A stretch of DNA of 64,000 nucleotides from Delphinus delphis (Eukaryota; Chordata; Mammalia; Artiodactyla; Delphinidae). Shown here piece by piece: positions 21,406 through 33,596 of this stretch (position 1 is its first letter; the number at the start of each line of letters is the position of its first letter). The translations under genes and the position numbers were made by a program. The stretch spans positions 5,551,001 to 5,615,000 of the forward strand of contig NC_082689.1 of assembly GCF_949987515.2 (NCBI RefSeq), in the 5' to 3' direction. The notes under the pieces were generated by a model, which worked only from the letters and a program-made list of their open reading frames with translations, ran no database searches and was not told the origin of the DNA.

Positions 21406-22539
21406 ATTTTTATTGTTGATGAATTTACACATTATATCAATTCAAAGATTTACGTTAGTTAATTGGATTTAGTCCAAAAACTGGATTTGGATTTCTAATC
21501 AGTGGGAAAAAATCTTCAAGCTCTTTTATTGAAAGCTAGAACGGAGAGTTTCTGTAAGAAAAGGAAACCTTTTGCAAATGCATTTGGAATCTTTTCATCA
21601 GCTGCTCTTTGCCTGTGTCTCTATCTTGGTCTCAGATAAGCTCATCCCCAGGAGTCAGGGAGACCAGTGTCCTCAGCTTCCTTTGTGAAAACTCACACAA
21701 ATAGCTCTCTACTCAGGTACCCAAGAGATGCAGAAACTCAGAAGATGCGCAGACCTGTATGTTAGAATCAAGGCCCGCCTTAACCTCTGTGGGAGATACT
21801 GAGAACAAGTATTTCCCCAGAATCATTCTTTCCAAAACATTCCAGAGGACTCCAAAAAAATGACCCACCCAGATCAGGAGTCCACCTGATTTTCTCCACC
21901 AGAAGAGTGAGATAGGAGATGTGGGTGTCAGGCACATGGCCAAAGGACTGTACGGGAAAGGGGCACTCTTCAGCATAAATGTTTAAGAACATGCCAGAAC
22001 CTCAGCCTTTCCTTCCCTCTGAGAGCCAGTCAGTGGTGCAATAAGCCATCAGTGGCTTACCAGACCACAGGCGCTGACTGCTGAAGTTTGAGGAAATTTG
22101 AGGGCCAGTTGTTAAACACAGCTGTTAATAAAAATCAAAGTAGATAAACTTAGAAATAAGTTATATTTAAAAAGAAGTAATACATACTCAAAACTCGTCA
22201 CTTCCTGCTCACTTTACTATTCTCGATGCCTTTGGGGCTATTTACATCCACTGTGCCATACGGCAGAAATCCCACAGAACGATCATGGTTACTGTGCATT
22301 TCTCCCCAGCTCTGAATTTAGTGATGTCCTGTTGGGAGTTTGAAATTGGCCAAGGTGGAAATATTTACACCCTGGAAGTCAGTAGGTTCTGATCAGGGCT
22401 TTTTTTTCCTCCGGGAGCTGGTTGGTTAACATCTACCAGCACACCACTGCTTGTATTCCTTGCTCCACAGAGGGGCATGAGAAAATGGATGGGATGACGT
22501 GATCCCTGTAGCCCAGGCAGGGGAAAGATGCAGAAGAGA
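21406..22539. other. Mostly unassigned; possible decayed DNA transposon at 22060-22380
   Basis: AGGGCCAGTTGTTAAACACAGCTGTTAATAAAAAT, AAAACTCGTCACTTCCTGCTCAC and GAAATTGGCCAAGGTGGAAATATTTACACC look like a known old hAT-type repeat, but I am unsure of the family. The rest shows no landmark and only short frames. Confidence 0.35.
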
Positions 22540-22587
22540 AACACACACACACATGCACACACACACACGCACGCACACATACACACG
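22540..22587. repeat. (CA)n microsatellite, interrupted
   Basis: ACACAC runs broken by ATG, CGC and CAT variants. The reverse strand gives Cys/Val-rich frames (22365-22639) that are artefacts of the repeat. Confidence 0.9.
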
Positions 22588-24170
22588 CTACTGGCTGGAG
22601 GAAGCCCTTTGAAATAGATGGCTTGCACCAGGTTCTCACTGGGTGACCTCAGCGCCTGCCCTTCCTGGCTGCAGTGGAGAAGTCATTACTGGGCACATGA
22701 CGGGGCCCAGATGACACCATCCTGGGGAGTAGCCATCACAGGTTCTTCCTCCCAAGAAGCCCAAGCCCTCCATCTGCAGTGAGCTCTGCCTGACAGATGC
22801 TCCACCAGGTAGTGGGGACCTAGGATGGCGGGAACAGTATCCAAAGAGGCGGCGTGTGTGCCTGCCTGTCTGTGCCCCAGAGAACGAATCTCCACCTGAG
22901 ACCTGGGTCTAGAAATAAACCTGCATGCTGAGCCGAGGACAGCAAAGATGGACGAGGCTGGGAAGAAACAGCGGCAGAAGCAATGTTCTGGAATGAAGTG
23001 GTTGGAGCTGTGAGACTGGTGGGCATCTGACTTCAAATCCTGACGTGGAAAGAACACAGGGAGGCAGAAACCCAGAACAATCCAACTGGAGGAAGCAGCA
23101 GGTGCTCTTGGAGAGATATGCCCTTGGACCTGCTAGTGAGTGTAGAATTGAGTCAGAAAGGGAGACACCTACAGTGCCAAGATTAGAAAGAGCAGAAGCT
23201 GGGGGCACTCGGCAATGGCCATTCGATCTAAAGTTTAGCATCTGTGACCCAGCAGCTCCTCAGACAGGTTCGCTCACATGGATGTTTGCAAAGGTGAGAA
23301 AGAGCCCATCAGTCAGGACCCCATATATCCATGGAAGGGAAAACTCAGCAATCGTGGAAAGAACATTCTAGAGTTGTAACTCTAAGCTTGGAGAAATGTC
23401 TACAATGTGGATTTAATAAGCTAGAGAAAGAGAAATTAGTGCGGAGAGAGCAGGTATATATGCATAGAAGATGCCAGGAATGAAAAATACCCAACTGGTA
23501 TCAGTGGAAAGTTTTAGGATGTAGGGCTGGGGAGATGATTTTCATGTCTGTTTCATACACTTTTGTATGGTATGTGTATTGTCTTTGCTTTTTAAAAAAA
23601 AATAATTAGAGTGAGAAATGATGCCTGGTGTTCACACACCCATCATAGTTTCTTCCAAGGGCTGGCCTGGGAGGGGTCAAGGCTACACCCTGTGCTCGGC
23701 CCATGGCCTCTCTCGCTAACCAACGTTCAGCTAACTTGCTGCTTCTTTAACCAGGGCTCCGGGTTCTAGGAAATAAAGCCCAGTCTGTAGGTCAGCTCTC
23801 AGTGGCTTCAAACCAAAACAATTGCAATCAGACTGGAAGGAGTCAGGGAGAGAGTAGAACCTGGAGAGAACTAAAGAGAAACACTGCCTTATCGTTTTAC
23901 GTGGTTTGGGCCTGCTCAGAAACTACAGATCTTCCAGACTGCCATTTTCTAACTTAGAAATTATCTATGAATTCAATTATAAATTAAAACAGGTCAGCAA
24001 GAGCATTCCGGCCTAGAATATTATTTATCCAGTACAGCAAAGTTAACCATCCAGCTAGCTAAATAAACAAGTATAAAGAGAAAAACAATAGAATCGTTAT
24101 TCTCCAGAACCGTGGAGGCAAATGGATTAATTTATATGCCCATATATACAATTACAGTACACTTAAATGA
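22588..24170. other. No recognised feature
   Basis: About 1.6 kb of apparently unique sequence. Frames up to 123 codons (22686-23057, reverse) overlap others of similar length and carry no known motif. The section from 23930 is strongly AT-rich. Confidence 0.5.
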
Positions 24171-24280
24171 ACAGAGAGGGTAGAGGAATTAATAGAAAAT
24201 TCAAACACCAGGAAGTTTTCACATGGAAAATGTTCAACAGCCCTAGTAATTAAAGAAATGTCAATTAAAATCACACCTGA
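24171..24280 (+). repeat. Old L1 ORF2 fragment
   Basis: ACATGGAAAATGTTCAACAGCCCTAGTAATTAAAGAAATGTCAATTAAAATCACA matches the well-known old-L1 segment whose consensus reads CTCACTAGTAATCAAAGAAATGCAAATTAAAAC. It is short and noncoding. Confidence 0.6.
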
Positions 24281-24321
24281 CTGCACTTGGGAAGACCAAG
24301 GAAAAGGAAATTACCTTGTAT

Positions 24322-24488
24322 TGTCTTTTGTTGAACACCTATTATGTGCCAGGCAGAACCCACGGTATTTCGTGTACGTTATCATATTTGGTCCTCCCGA
24401 TAGTTCTGTGAGGTGGACGTTATTGTTCTCTTTAGCAGATGAAGAAATCAAGAATTAGGGAGGTTAAGCCCAAGAACACATACTAGGA
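24322..24488 (+). repeat. MIR element
   Basis: TTGAACACCTATTATGTGCCAGGCA, TTATCATATTTGGTCCTCCCGATAG, TCTGTGAGGTGGACGTTATTG, TAGCAGATGAAGAAATCAAG and GAGGTTAAGCCCAAGAACACA match the MIR consensus in order, including the tRNA-unrelated core. One of the clearest ancient SINEs here. Confidence 0.8.
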
Positions 24489-25611
24489 AGTACGAAAACA
24501 TTTGTCCTAAATCCCTCTTCTCCATTTCCACATACATTTCTCAGATAAATAGTAGAATATTAACTCAAGAAAATCAACATAGTTGATCTCCACCTCTGCA
24601 AACCTCTTGCATCTAGAAGTTTATCCAAATATGGCCCAGGCTTGTCATCTCGGGACAGATGGAAGAGTACTCAGATACAAGAAAAGTAGCAAGGATCTAA
24701 GGTTGGAGGCGTGAACTAAACTCAAGACAAAGCTTCTCCTGTAAGTGAACAAAACCCTATCCTCCCAAGAGGCAGCTATTATTATCCATTATTGGCCTCA
24801 CTTCAGTCTTCAAGATTTAAAGTTTTGTGGGTTTAACGATGGAGATTGTGTAATATCATTCCGTTCCCTATTGTTATGATACGTTTGGCTTATTTGTGGA
24901 TGAATTCATGAAATGAGGTTGAATGTGTCACACGGGCAAAATGTTCTGGAAAACACAGTATATCTAAGAAGAACTAGAAAGGTGAGACTGCTGAGAATGG
25001 AAACTCACAAACAAATTTGGATAATATTTTATTTACGGTTTCAATAGGGAGTTCCAGATCCAGATGGTGGATTGAACGCTTGGTTTACCCATCTTCCTCA
25101 CCAAATTCATTTAATGACAGAAGAGATATTTAAAGAGCAGAAGCATTTAAAATGTAGCAGTGAGTACAAAGGGGTTTACTATATTATTTTCTCTTCTTTC
25201 ATGTATGTTGAGAAATTACATACTAAAAGGTAAAAAGAAGTAGGGGGAGGAGCTCTCAGCAATGCTGGAAAACACATGAGAAATTATTGAAAATCTATGA
25301 ATCTTATGCAGTAGACAGGATGGAAGTGAGAGAAGCTTAGTCAGAACTGAAACAGCTCACAGCCCAATGGAGGTGCAGAAAAAGTAAAGGGACTACTTTT
25401 TCAGAAACTTCCCGAAGTCAGGGGGCAGGCTGGGCCTGGGCCTCGGCGGCCAGGTTCCAGAGGAGCCCCAGGCCTCTGCTGTAAGACTGTGCCCCCCTCA
25501 CAGCATCAGCTGAGGCCCTGTCTCCGGCAGCTTCAGTCCACATCAGCAAGTAGGGGTAAAAAGCCAAGAGTCTTCGCACAGCAGTGAGATCCCCCTCATT
25601 CCCTGTCTCTT
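24489..25611. other. No clear feature; possibly very old LINE sequence
   Basis: AT-rich DNA to 25380 with short phrases that could derive from HAL1/L1, none strong enough to call. A GC-rich piece follows at 25420-25560. No frame of note. Confidence 0.4.
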
Positions 25612-25775
25612 AAAGTGTCATCCTTGTACCAGCAGTATCAACAGCCTCTGGGAACCTGTTAGAAATGCAAATTCCCAGGCTCCACCCCAAATCCTCTGAA
25701 TCAGAGACTCATCAGGGGAGGCCTAGCAAAAGCTGTGCTTCAACCCATCCTCCAAGTGATTCTGACACACGCTCA
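25612..25775 (+). mobile_element. MER5A-like hAT-Charlie MITE
   Basis: AAAGTGTCATCCTTGTACCAGCAGTATCAACAGCC, GGGAACCTGTTAGAAATGCAAATTCCCAGGC, CCACCCCAAATCCTCTGAATCAGAGACTC and CATCCTCCAAGTGATTCTGACACACGCTCA follow MER5A closely. It is a non-autonomous element with no coding sequence. Confidence 0.85.
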
Positions 25776-25790
25776 CATACGCTGCTCCCG

Positions 25791-27039
25791 GGCTAACTTC
25801 TATCTTTCTTTCTCCACCAAAGAGAATCTGCAGTCCACTAGCCAATTCCCCATCCACACAAACTACAGAAAGGTCCCCCTACTGGCTAATATTCACCTCC
25901 TGCAGCCATGGACAAGCCACCCCCAAATCACGCAGCCAAGCATGGCCCTCCGGGAACATACACGACTAGAGAATTGAAACTGACTTCATTTTTACGAAAG
26001 AGGCTCACGATAGCGATCGATACTGATAAATCTAGAGCTTCATCGATAAATACAAAGCCACATGAAAGGATTAGAAGACTGTGGAGGAAAATCAAGTGCC
26101 TGAAAGTGGCAAGCATAGCCTACGGCTTGCAAGAAACACGGTTAAGACAAGAAAGAGAAAGAAGTCCTTTAAAAGCCTAATTAATAACCTCAGAGAGTTT
26201 TGGGAATCAACCGTACATTCATTAAACAAGAACAGGCTGCTATGAAAATGATCGATTAGACTTAAAAGACAGTTCCTAAGAATTCAAAACAATAAAACAA
26301 CAAAAGGTAATAACATGGAAACAAGAACCTCAGTGGAAGAATTGGATTATGAAATGGATGTAGCTGAAAAACAAATTCGTGTTTTAGAATTCAGCACATA
26401 AAGCAGTTACACAGAGAACAATGTTCTGGAAGAAATTTGCCAGCTCTGCAGTTAGAGGCCAAAGGAGGACTTTCCTATTTGACTTTAGATACTCCCTGTT
26501 GTTTGACTTGTCTACAGTGAGCATTTTCAGAAAAGCAATAAGCATACATTTGAATTGTAGCAAAACCCATTTATGAAAGTTGTATGTGTGTGTTTGAGCA
26601 AGACCATGTTTAAAGGATGGTCACCAAAACGTTCACAGCTCTTTTGTCTAAGTGGTGGGATTTCATAGTTTGTGTCTGCTTCGATAAATATGTACGATTC
26701 TTACAGTAAACTGAAACCAATCCAGTGAAGATTATCTGGTTTACAGATGACTGGCCACATGGCATCAGGAACCGGAAGACAGGCTTGCGAGTGAATGCTG
26801 TGCCGGCTTTTGAGTTGGGAGTTGATTGGGCCAAGGGGTCTGGAGAAGGCGCTCTAATGGAAGCTTGAGAGGGATGCTTCGAGGCCCTTGGCAGTTGAGA
26901 GATGAACACCCTGCAGGACTCTGCTTCCTCATAACCACAGCTCATGCACAGCTCAATGCTGATTATCGCTTGGGTTTTATTATGATTTTATGTCATGTGT
27001 AATCTCTTTGCCCTCGATGACCTTCAGTTTCTAAAGAAT
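25791..27039. other. Mostly unassigned; A-rich part may be ancient L1/HAL1
   Basis: From 25985 to 26420 the plus strand is A-rich and lacks T runs, as in old L1/HAL1 ORF1 sequence, but I see no definite match. The 90-codon frame at 25908-26180 (Lys/Arg-rich) could be a remnant of such an ORF. The rest is unassigned. Confidence 0.35.
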
Positions 27040-27460
27040 TACCAGTTACATCATTGCTTTGTCACAAACTACCCCCAAGATTAGTGGCTCAGAAAAGCAG
27101 TCATGCATTACTGCTTACAAACCCATAGTCTGTGTGCTCAGGCTCAGCTGGGCTTGTGCATGCGTCTGCGAGCTGGCTGGAGGCTAGGTGGTCTAGGATG
27201 GTCTCAGCTAAGAAAATGCAGCTCTGTTCCATGTGGCGGGTCGTCCTCTAGCTGGTTAGCCTGGCCTGTTCTCGTGGTGGAGGCAGGGGTCCAAGTGAGA
27301 GAGCACAAGAGCACAAAACGTCTTGAAGCCTTGGTTCAGATGCTTCCACCACGTTCACTGGCTAAAGCAAGTCAGAGGCCAATCTGTGTTCAAGGGAGGC
27401 AGAAAATATACTCCAGCTCTTGATGGAAAGAGTGCAAAATCCCATGATTATGGGAAAGGG
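27040..27460 (+). repeat. Ancient LTR-like repeat, family unresolved
   Basis: TTTGTCACAAACTACCCCCAAGATTAGTGGCTCAGAAAAGCA, CTCAGCTGGGCTTGTGCATG, AAGTCAGAGGCCAATCTGTGTTCAAGGGAGGCAG and ATACTCCAGCTCTTGATGG follow the same kind of old repeat as 9130-9330 but over a greater length. Confidence 0.5.
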
Positions 27461-29185
27461 TGGAAAACTGGCGCCATTTTTGCATTCAATCCATGAAAGT
27501 CAATTAGGTAACCCTGCTGGTGTGGCCCACACTGTCTGCAAAAGGGTATAGAACAGAGCATACATACTCACACCATTGGGCCTTTTGCGAATTGCATTTT
27601 GCCGTTCAGGTAGTTTTGGTATAATAGAGTTAAATCGTGATGGGTGTCCGAGATCCCCTTTCTGTCCCGTCTGGTGTTGCTCCCGTTTTCTATCCCATCT
27701 GTCTTCTTCCTCCAGCCCTCTCCCCGGGGAGCCTCTCACAAGGCCATGGAGACCGTCGTTTCCCAGAGTGAGCCCTCAGGGTCCTCCCCAAGGACGGGCT
27801 TGTCACGCCATGCTGATTCTTCCTGCAGAGCGTCTGGACACACACACATTTCCCCTCAGTTTCACCGATCACCTTTCACCTCTCATAAGACAACTTCATT
27901 GCTTTATTGCCGTAAATGACTTTTTCCACCAAAGGTGAGGAGAGAAAGGAACAGTGGCGTGAAGGGGGAGGAGGAGACCCATTGCACCGACTGAACATAA
28001 AGAAAAAGAGCTCTTTTTATTTAAGAATGAAAAGAAAGCAGATGACAGATGGAGGAGCCCCTTTGGAAGGGTTGAACCACTTCCACAAAGCCATTCCAGC
28101 AAATTCTCCCAGTGTTAAGAATCTGGCCATGTTTACGGGTGGTCAGCTGCAGATGTGCCTCCTTCTCCTGGAAAAGAAAAGGCAAGTGCATCTTCCCCTT
28201 CAACCACTGTGTCAGGGAAACAATGGTGCCCTTCGGTTCCATTGGTTCTTTTCTGAGCCAAACGATGACGTCATTGAGGCATCTGATTTTCCCCCTACAT
28301 AAAAGAAGATTAATGGCTAAAACCACAAGAGGGACTATTGTTTTGCCAGCGTTGTCCAAATCTGCAGTTAAAATACTTTCTTTCACAAAATGCAACATTG
28401 CCCCAGAGATAACAAAAGCCCCTTCTTAAGTGATGCGACTTCCCTTCCCTGAGAAAGACCGCACACAGGGCACTGAGCCATGTCCCTGATTGTCCCAGGT
28501 CCAGATGCCTCACCATTAGCCCCAGCTGCCGGGAAAGCAGAACCTCATATGGAAAAGCCAAGGTGAAACAAACCCATTTGGACCACGGTCAGAAAAAAAT
28601 TCAATTTGTCAGATCCAGGGCTCTTTACGGATGCTGGAACTTGAAACTTAGAGGGTCAAGGCTGACTGCAACCCACACCGTATCAGCTGGACTTCATGCT
28701 CTGTTTTCAAAAAGCGATGAATGAAGAGACCATCTGAAAAGCAACGTATAAGCTTATTTCTGAGATAGTGATTCCAACCTGCTTATTATATGTTACCTGT
28801 CATGGAGCCCCTGGCATTTCCCCAGCTATGAGCAGAGTTCCCCCTCAATTCCAACGGGGTCCTGGGGTCTTGCAGCTGTTTACAGGAATTTGCCAAGGCT
28901 GGGAGGGCAGTGGGTCCCCGTGGGTGGCTTCCCCACATGGACAGCCGGCTGCTCCGACAATAACTTCTCCAGGCTGTCGGGCAATCTGGTCCTTGGGCAG
29001 CTTCAAACCTTAGTTCTGCAAAGTGAGTACAAGGTGGGATGGTTCCTCTTTTAGCTAGACCTGGCAAGGATGTTAATGTTTCCATCAACAACGGTGAGAA
29101 AACCTACCCATGGCTTTAAAAAACACCTTTCGTCCAAATCGATGAAGAAGTTTCGAATCTGAAACTCCAGGTTTTGAATTCTATA
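27461..29185. other. Unassigned, largely unique-looking sequence
   Basis: About 1.7 kb without recognisable repeats, the cleanest non-repeat block in the window. Frames up to 128 codons on both strands overlap each other. The palindromic octamer TGACGTCA at 28266-28273 lies inside. A conserved regulatory element is possible but cannot be shown from one sequence. Confidence 0.45.
28266..28273. promoter_or_regulatory. Perfect CRE octamer TGACGTCA
   Basis: TGACGTCA is the full palindromic cAMP-response element bound by CREB/ATF bZIP dimers. It contains a CpG that has not decayed, and it is in a block without repeats. No TATA box or transcription unit is evident nearby. One 8-bp match per 64 kb is about what chance allows, so function is only a possibility. 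Confidence 0.3.
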
Positions 29186-29367
29186 CCCATGCTGTCTGGT
29201 AGAATTTTCTGGGCTAATGGAAACATTCCATGTCTGGGCTATCCCACGTGGTAGTCACTAGTCACGTGTGGCCATTGAACGTTGTAAAGTGGCTACTGCA
29301 ACTGAGGACCTGACTTGAAAATTTTATTTAATTTTAATTAGTTTAAACGTGAATGGCCGCATGTGTC
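29186..29367 (+). mobile_element. hAT-type MITE remnant
   Basis: CATGCTGTCTGGTAGAATTTTCTGGGCTAATGGAAACATTCCATGTCTGGGCTATCC, GTGGTAGTCACTAGTCACGTGTGGCCATTGAAC and AAAATTTTATTTAATTTTAATTAGTTTAAACG follow an old palindromic hAT-Charlie family (the left end resembles CAGTGCTGTCCAATAGAA). The right terminal repeat is partly lost. Confidence 0.7.
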
Positions 29368-29374
29368 CTCTCTA

Positions 29375-29880
29375 CGGTTTTACAGTGCTGCAGCTCCTTA
29401 TAAAGTTTAACAGACACTTAACATATGACCCAGCAATTCTACTCAAAAGTATTTATCCCAGAGAAATGAAAGCATATGAACACACGGAGAATTTTATTCA
29501 AATGTTTGTAGCAGCTTTATTCGTAATAGCTAAACACTCAGTATCTATCAAGTGATGAGTGGAAAATCAATTGTGGTCTGGCCACAGAGTGGATACCACC
29601 CAGAGGTAAAAAGGAACACATTTCTGATACACAGCAACATTACATTACAAAACTTCAGTAACATAGAGCAGGTCAGCGGCTGCTTGGAGGTGGAGGCTGG
29701 GAGACGTGGGGTGAGAGGGGCTGCCAGGAGGCACCAGGGGTTCTTCCAGGGATGGAAACATTCTATGTCATGACCGCAGCTGTGGTACCATGACCCTATA
29801 CAGTTGTCACAAAACTCACTGAACTGTGCACTTAAAATTGGTGTTGTATTTTACATAAATGATATGCCCAGAAAGCTGGT
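29375..29880 (+). repeat. L1M-type LINE-1 3' region
   Basis: Forward copy of the L1 family also seen at 935-1970 and 55290-55795: ACTTAACATATGACCCAGCAATTCTACTC, AATGTTTGTAGCAGCTTTATTCGTAATAGC, GCGGCTGCTTGG and ACTGAACTGTGCACTTAAAATTGG..TATTTTACATAAA. It is fragmentary and deleted internally. Confidence 0.75.
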
Positions 29881-29889
29881 TTTTAAAAA

Positions 29890-31409
29890 CCCCATGTAGC
29901 TTTTTAAAGGAAAATTATGAGATGTATTCCCTACTGGTTTCTTGCTTATTTATCTGCTTAGATGGCAGAAGACACCAGAGGCTACTTCAAGCCCGCTGGT
30001 GAATTTACAGGCTCCTGGCTGTCTCCAGCCCATGATGTGAAAGAATACGAATGATTTTCGAGAACACACTGGAAATCATAGTGTGCCCCGTGAATGTGAC
30101 AATGACGTCCGGCTAACACCAGGCACGACGGCTTCACCAGCTGCCTTTGTACTCTTTGAATTGGAATGCTTGACGCTCAGGGTAGACCCAACACCGGGGC
30201 CACAGGAAGTGCCCTCCGGGAAACTGCCACCCCTGGGCTGGACCGCAAGGCAGAGACTGGCCCATGAGCTAGAGCTTCTCCAGGGCAGGGATGCACCTGT
30301 CGGCTTGGAATGCTCACGGCACCCAGCATCCCGCAGTCAGAGAGGACCGGTTTTCATTAACAGGAAGGACCTCACTTTGGGGGATGGTGTTGAGTGCACC
30401 AGACTGCTGCAAGGCACATCCTTAGCTGAGGGTGCACTAAAGGCGCCGGATATCAGCTGTGAGGATTACGGGGAACCAAGCGCTCCCAGGAGCCTTGCTC
30501 TGAGCCGCCCCTCACTGGGTTCCCCAGGACAGTTACTGAGCACAAGCAGGTTGCTAACCCCAGCCCCCAGCAGCAGCATGCCAGCGGAATGAGCACTCCT
30601 CACACCCACAGTTACTTTCTAACCTGAAGTCTTATCCTGCCGGGCAGTGTCTTCACAGAAGCCACACTCTGGGTAGAAGTTCGGGATCACAGGGGCTTCT
30701 AAGGGTATAGGAAGGGAAGGAGGAAAGTGTCCAGTAAGAGTGGAAGAATTGAACATATGCGTTCACCCCTTCCCCCCCGTCCCCCACTGAAACCTCACTG
30801 AAATGATAGGAAGGTTCTTTATTTTTGTCTTTTGTTTCATTTGTTCTTTAACCATCAGCCTCCAAGGGCAAATAGAACAGAAGACGAGAGCAAAAAAAGA
30901 TAGACTTGAAAACACACTGAACCAGGCAAAAAAGAATGGGGATCCTGAATCGGCAGCCGAGAAGAGCAAGCAGAGCTGGGCTGGAACGCAGAGCGGGGGC
31001 GCTCAGGACCATGGCAGCCGGGGCTCTGGGAAGGGCGAGGGGGTGGGTAGAAGGATGCCCCGATCTCCCGCCCTTGTCTCCACAGCTGAGTGACCCCTCC
31101 TCCCTCCTGGCAGAAGGTGGGTCTCCGGAGGGCAGAACAGATGCCGGGAGAGGCAGCATCTCTCAGGTTAGGGCCACCGTCTGAAGACACCAGGAGACTC
31201 AGTGGACACCCACTCCACTTCTCCCACGAGGCTTCCGGAACCTCCGGCTTTCAGCCTCCAGGAGCAAGATTGTTGGAGTCTGAGAATCTGAACCAACAAA
31301 GAAAACAGTTCCCCAAACTGAACAGCTCACAAAGACACACCCTCCACGCCCATAGCAAATCCACGTTTCCCAAGCTCTGTCCACCTACGCAGAAGATCCA
31401 GCCAGCTTT
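29890..31409. other. No recognised feature
   Basis: About 1.5 kb. The 169-codon forward frame at 30083-30592 is the longest; the part near 30270-30330 (GAGCTTCTCCAGGGCAGGGATG) resembles an L2 3' end, so it is likely repeat-derived. The section at 30803-31190 has overlapping frames on both strands. Confidence 0.45.
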
Positions 31410-32450
31410 TTAGAATATGCAGAGAGGCAGAAAGTTTAAAAAAACAAAGCTATCAAAATTTTCAAGAGCATTAAAGAGGTATTTCTACCAAGAAGCAAAA
31501 AGACGACGTTTCAAAAATAATTTTAGAAAAGTAATGTAAGAGAACAACAGAGTTCTTAGAATTAAAAAAAAAAAAGATAGTAGAAATTTAACGCTGCATA
31601 AAAAATTTGAAGCTAAAGTTGATAACAATTCCCAGAAAGCAAAGCAGAAAGAAAAGAGATGGAAGTCAAGAGGAAATAAGATAAAATTAGAAAACTGACC
31701 CCAAAGGTGCAACACCCAGATACTGGGAGTCCAGCAGAGAGACCAGAGGACGGCAGGAGGGATCATCGAGGTCCAGAAAGGAAGGGTCTGAGTTTCTAGA
31801 TGGGAGGAGGGGCCAGCGCCCAGCGTGATGGAAACGGAAAACTCCCTCCATGGTAGATGGTCACAAAATTTCAGGACACCCTGGGCCAAAACAACCCCGT
31901 ACGGTTTTCAGAAGGCAGATAGTTTTCTGACAGAGGGTCCAGAATCAGAACACTTTCCGGACACGTCCAAGGCCACACTGGGAGCTGGCAGACAACAGGA
32001 CGATGCCCTTCCCGCAACTGGGAAGGTGATTTCCAGCCTAGAATTCCATAGCCATCAGTCTGAGGAGAGAAAAAGGTATTTTCAGATAGTGAAGGTCTCA
32101 GAAAAATTGTTTTCTAGTCATCTTTTTTCAGAACACTGACTAAGATGTGCTCCATGGACCTGAGGGAGGAGAGAAAGCAAGAGGGCTGCAGAATCCAGGG
32201 AGGTCCCCCGGGAGAGTGGGACAGTGTGAGTCACGATGGAGGGAGGTCCTGGGGGCAGCTCTGCGGGGTTCAGAGGAAAACCCATGGAGGCAAGTGGAGG
32301 TTCCCCAGCACCAGCAAGGGGGTGGAGGGAGAGGACAGCTGTGCAGTCTGGGAAGTTTGGGGTAAATTCATGTCAACAGCGTCAGAAACCAGGCAAAGAA
32401 ACACCAAGACCATCACTGACTCCAAGAAAATCCGAGAGACGTAGAAAAGG
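31410..32450 (+). repeat. Ancient L1/HAL1-like LINE region
   Basis: A-rich plus strand with the phrases GACACCCTGGGCCAAAACAAC, CACACTGGGAGCTGGCAGACAACAGGACGATGCCCTTCC, GATTTCCAGCCTAGAATTCCATAGCC, AGGTATTTTCAGATAGTGAAGGTCTCAG and ACTAAGATGTGCTCCATGG. These match a known old L1-type block in order. No frame is intact: the longest piece is 104 codons (31825-32139). Confidence 0.65.
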
Positions 32451-32484
32451 AGAGGTCGGCCTTGTATACCCTAGGCTTAGCTGG

Positions 32485-32940
32485 GACATCGGTCAAGGGT
32501 CTCCAGAGAAGCAGAGCTAGTAGGACAAGAGTTATCCTTTATGGGTACATAAACAAACAAACAAATCTTATTTGTTTCTTTACAGAAATTTGCTTATGTA
32601 ATTGTGGGGTTGGGAAGACAACTCTGAAGGGCAGAGGAGAAGTCTGGAAACTCTGGGAGCTCATGCTGCAGCCCTGAGGTAGAAGGTCTTCTTCTGCAGG
32701 ATAACCTCAGTGTTGCTCCTAAGGCCTTTCACCTGATTAGACCAGACCCACCCACATCATTGAACATAATCTCCTTTACTTAAAGGCAACTGATTGTAGA
32801 TGGTGTTTACCTCTGTAGCAACACCTGCGTTACCAAATACAAAATACCTTCACTGCATCGCCTCCGTTCGTGTTTGATGAGATAACTGGGTACTACCACC
32901 CGGCCAAGTTGACACAAAACTCGCCATCACAGCTGGGAAC
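32485..32940 (+). repeat. Ancient interspersed repeat A, copy 1
   Basis: GGTCTCCAGAGAAGCAGAGCTAGTAGGA, TGCTTATGTAATTGTGGGG, CCTTTCACCTGATTAGACCAGACCCACCCACATCATTGAACATAATCTCC and GGCCAAGTTGACACAAAACTCGCCATCAC form a family with the sequence at 53372-53735. It ends in a ..CATCAC motif in both copies. I do not recall its official name. Confidence 0.6.
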
Positions 32941-32949
32941 TGCATTTAC

Positions 32950-33351
32950 AAATTGATACTGATGTACACACCAGCCACCGGATCTCACTGAAGTTACTGC
33001 ATCACCTAATTGGGAAGGCGGAGTGCAGGACACGGCACGTGTGTGCTGTGGAGTCAAAGGTGTGGAATGGACCCGAGTCCTCAACCACCGTGGAGGAGGG
33101 TCCCTATTAACCGCCGGGCGGTAGATCCCGAGCCCACAGTGATCTCAGATGTGGAGGCAGCTACTGAAAGAATCAGGTGACGCTGGAGAAGGTGGCCGTC
33201 CCTGGGAAACAGGAAATGGGGGGGAACAGGGGGGAGGGCCTCCGTTGTATGTAACGAGCCTCGTAGGGCAGGTGCACCTTTCAAACTGGGGGCGCGAGAG
33301 ACTTTGATAACATAACATGAAATGTTAAATGAAAGAAAATGAACTAAATGG
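32950..33351. other. No recognised feature
   Basis: About 400 bp of mixed composition between an ancient repeat and a SINE. No landmark or frame. Confidence 0.5.
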
Positions 33352-33368
33352 AAAAAATTACCCATGAG

Positions 33369-33580
33369 GGCTTCCCTGGTGGCGCAGTGGTTGAGAGTCC
33401 GCCTGCCGATGCAGGGGACACGGGTTTGTGCCCCGGTCCGGGAAGATCCCACATGCCGCGGAGCGGCTGGGCCCGTGAGCCATGGCCGCTGAGCCTGCGC
33501 GTCCGGAGCCTATGCTCCGCAACGGGAGAGGCCACAGCAGTGAGAGGCCCGCGTACCGCAAAAAAAAAAAAAAAAAAAAA
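33369..33580 (+). mobile_element. CHR-family SINE (short form)
   Basis: A full-length insert with a 17-bp target duplication AAAAAATTACCCATGAG (33352-33368 and again ending at 33596). The A box is intact at 33380-33390. The B box reads GGTTTGTGCCC, with a CpG lost by transition. The tail is at least 20 A, suggesting a relatively late arrival. Confidence 0.97.
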
Positions 33581-33596
33581 AAAAATTACCCATGAG

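Noticed and set aside
30083..30592. 169-codon forward frame
   Set aside because: Part resembles an L2 3' end, the composition is Pro/Ser/Leu-rich, and no domain is visible.
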